Source: Imbricaverruca yamaguchii
Lineage: Eukaryota > Arthropoda > Thecostraca > Neoverrucidae
DNA length: 64,000 nucleotides
Assembly (NCBI GenBank): GCA_034440575.1
Contig: JAOTOL010001553.1
Span: 1,532,501 to 1,596,500, forward strand
Direction: 5' to 3'
Positions 61,740 to 64,000 of this stretch are shown piece after piece. Position numbers and translations under genes: made by a program. Below the pieces are notes generated by a model. It did no database searches and was not told the DNA's origin. It saw only the letters and a list, made by a program, of their open reading frames with translations. How positions within the stretch are numbered: the first letter of the stretch is position 1; every line of letters begins with the position of its first letter.

Positions 61740-61976
61740 CATAACGTGATGGATGTGATACAGGATCATTCCTGCACCATACGCGACATGTGCGAACATG
61801 TAAATGATTCGCCATGGATTATAGCTGCCCAGTCTTCTGATCCGGCTATCAAAATTATCCATGAATTAACGACAGGTCAGGCCCCATCCAACGGTAGCGG
61901 TCCCTGTCCTGAAACCAGAATGTCACGAGTTCGAGACTTGGAACGCTCCAGGTTTTATGAGCAGTTTCTACGTTAG
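61740..61976 (+). other. Possible retrotransposon pol-like ORF fragment
   Basis: The frame reads DSPWIIAAQSSDPAIKIIHE, then LTTGQAPSNGSGPCPETRMS and RVRDLERSRFYEQFLR before a stop. The W..AQ..DP.IK.I pattern recalls the segment before integrase in Ty3/Gypsy-type polyproteins. Short, with no flanking repeats seen; low certainty. Confidence 0.3.
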
Positions 61977-62589
61977 CAGCTCATCGGAGTGGTACAGCAA
62001 TGGCGCACCGGATGTTTGAATTTTGCACAGTGATTTCTCCGCAAAAATCTTCAGATTCTTTTGGTTCTCCGATTCATAGTACTCACCGCAACTAAGGCGA
62101 TGTTTTCCGAGCCCTGGCAGTCATTGGCGGTGCCAATGGGGAGGGGAGACGTGTCCTTCCAAAACGCCACGATGTTCAACATCACGCCTATGGGTGATGC
62201 AGGGGACGAATGGACTCCCAAACGATCATGTTCCCCTTCCCATATTCAAGGTTCGTGTCGTCGTCGCCGTTGGCAGCACCCCGCCCCCACCGAAACCAAT
62301 CCACTATAATCCAGTGTCTGCGCGGGAAGCTCGATTGAAAACAATCGACAGCAAAACAAATGCATTCGTCCGCAGACCGCCACGGACAGGTGATGAGAAC
62401 TAACTGGTGCGGTGGTCTGGCGGCTTCCCGCAAAGGCAAACCGGCAGACTATGGTCGATGTCTAGCGGGCATTGTTTACGGCCTAGCCGGCGCCCTGTGC
62501 TCTGTCCGTGTGAGATATTGCCAGCAGCAAATTAGCTGCGTTAAAAGCGCAATGCAAAAAGACGCTGAAGTGTATTTATTACCCACCGG

Positions 62590-62890
62590 AATTGCTTCCG
62601 ATGAAGCATGTTTCCACTAAATATTGTTACCAATGAAGCATGTCTCCACCAAGAACGGCTGCTGGTGAAGCATGTCTCCATTACGTATTGTATTGTCACC
62701 TGTGAAGTGTCTCCTCTGAGTATTGTTACCGGTTAAGTAGGTCTCCGCTACGTATTTTTACCGATAAAGTATGTCTCCACTACGTGTTGCTACCAGTGAA
62801 GTATGTCTCCACTAAGTATTGTTGCCAGTGAAGTATGTTTCCACTAAGTATCGTTGTCAGTGAAGTAGGTCTCCACTAAGTCTTGTTTAG
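62590..62890 (+). repeat. ~32-bp diverged tandem repeat
   Basis: About nine units of GTGAAGTATGTCTCCACTAA GTATTGTTACCA with substitutions and small indels. Confidence 0.88.
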
Positions 62891-64000
62891 TACGCTGCAC
62901 TGGGGTACGAAGTGTCCGTGTGAAAAGCAAGCAACTTCGTATCAACATGGCTAACAACTTGGATGAACTCAGCTGACTTCACCCGCGGGATGTTTTCTGG
63001 TTTATGGATATTGCAAAATATGCCCCGGAAGATAAATTTGCCTCGGACTCCACTTCATTACAAACTGGAAGCAATAGTCAGATATCACTGAAATGCAAAG
63101 TAATACAACATTATCCATGGCAGTAGGTGTGGAATATGCGCAATATAAGCTCAGTGGGCTGCGAAGGCCGCTCGTCATATGTAGATACATTTCAACATGC
63201 GGCAGTGGAAGAGGAACACAAGCAGGATGACATATTCAGCCAGAGACAACGTATTGGATGAAGACTACAGCCGTAAACGGGCGATAAACATCCCTTGCGA
63301 GTTATGCGTGCACATATCTATATACACAGAGCACACTCGCGCAGATAAGGTCTCACCAGCACACAGGTGTCGACCTAATAACCCATACACTTCGTTGAAA
63401 AGCTAGAGTAGTACAAGCTCATGAGCATGATCTTGGGACACTTTTTAACCAAGTCTGTGACGGGGATAATTATTAATATTCGGTATATAATAAGCAGCAA
63501 TTGCATTCCAGGCAGCAAGGCCTACAGAATATAATGATCGTGTTCGAACAGTACTAGGTGGGTATTTACTGTTCCTTTTCTCCTTCCTATTCCTAACCAT
63601 GGAAATAGTAACTTAGTCGGCAGTGATTGTTCCAGATGTTGACGACATTAGCAGGACACTAACATTAATTGAAACATGGTAAAAATCTCGCTTACCTGCC
63701 GATATTGGGCAAAGTGGGCTTGCTTTTCAAGAAGTGTAGGAAACATCCAAGTACAACTATTGTGGGAAGGAACGTTATAAAGCTTCAGAAAAAGGTGTCT
63801 CGGTATCGGGAATGGTAATAGCGGCAAGGTCAATGACTCATGCTTTACGGTAATCAAGAGTTTCAAAGTGCTTCCGTAGTCTGAGATCCGGTTATTGAAA
63901 CAAATTTTAAGGTACGTTTCCAAAACGAAATAAGCATACTACAAGAACAAATGTGTGCGCTAAAAATATATATTATCTTGCTGACGTGATCGTTAGCCCG
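62891..64000. other. Unique sequence, nothing recognised
   Basis: AT-rich sequence to the window edge without recognised coding, RNA or repeat features. Confidence 0.5.

Noticed and set aside
4820..62890. CRISPR-like arrays
   Set aside because: Units are contiguous tandem repeats without unique spacers, in a spliced eukaryotic locus.

Overview
The window looks like nuclear DNA of an animal, most likely an invertebrate. Its genes are split into small exons with GT/AG introns. It carries many tRNA-derived SINEs and is exceptionally rich in tandem repeats. The GC-rich coding exons and SINE style fit an arthropod, possibly a crustacean, but this is inference and no species is claimed. There are no bacterial-type features.

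Two genes can be reconstructed, arranged tail to tail. (1) Positions 1-22353, plus strand: ARMC8, the armadillo-repeat subunit of the CTLH/GID E3 ubiquitin ligase. Fourteen exons give about 655 residues with consistent splice phases at every junction, ending in TAG at 22351-22353. Only the first exon(s), roughly the N-terminal 20-30 residues, lie outside the window. (2) Positions 26340 to at least 58604, minus strand: a secreted-type protein resembling VWDE (von Willebrand factor D and EGF domain protein). Exons for part of the N-terminal region, the VWD domain, a Pro/Glu-rich linker, EGF modules and a cysteine-rich module can be joined in phase down to a TGA at 26340-26342. The start of this gene and some internal exons are not resolved. 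About 4 kb of intergenic sequence separates the two 3' ends.

The striking feature is the tandem repeats. About thirty arrays occupy roughly a fifth of the window. In at least ten cases the array abuts an exon and its unit is a copy of that exon's splice junction: a few to several dozen bases of exon plus the GT donor or AG acceptor and flanking intron. This recurs at ARMC8 exons 4, 5, 6, 7, 9, 10 and 11 and at three VWDE-like exons, in two unrelated genes and with unrelated sequences and unit lengths. Splice junctions therefore appear to have seeded minisatellites, leaving rows of decoy splice sites beside the real ones. A further array lies inside a VWDE-like coding exon and leaves the frame 5 nt short.

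The remainder is introns, SINEs, simple repeats, several inverted repeats and a few unrecognised ORF fragments. From about 60 kb to the end only weak transposon-like coding and a 32-bp repeat are seen.
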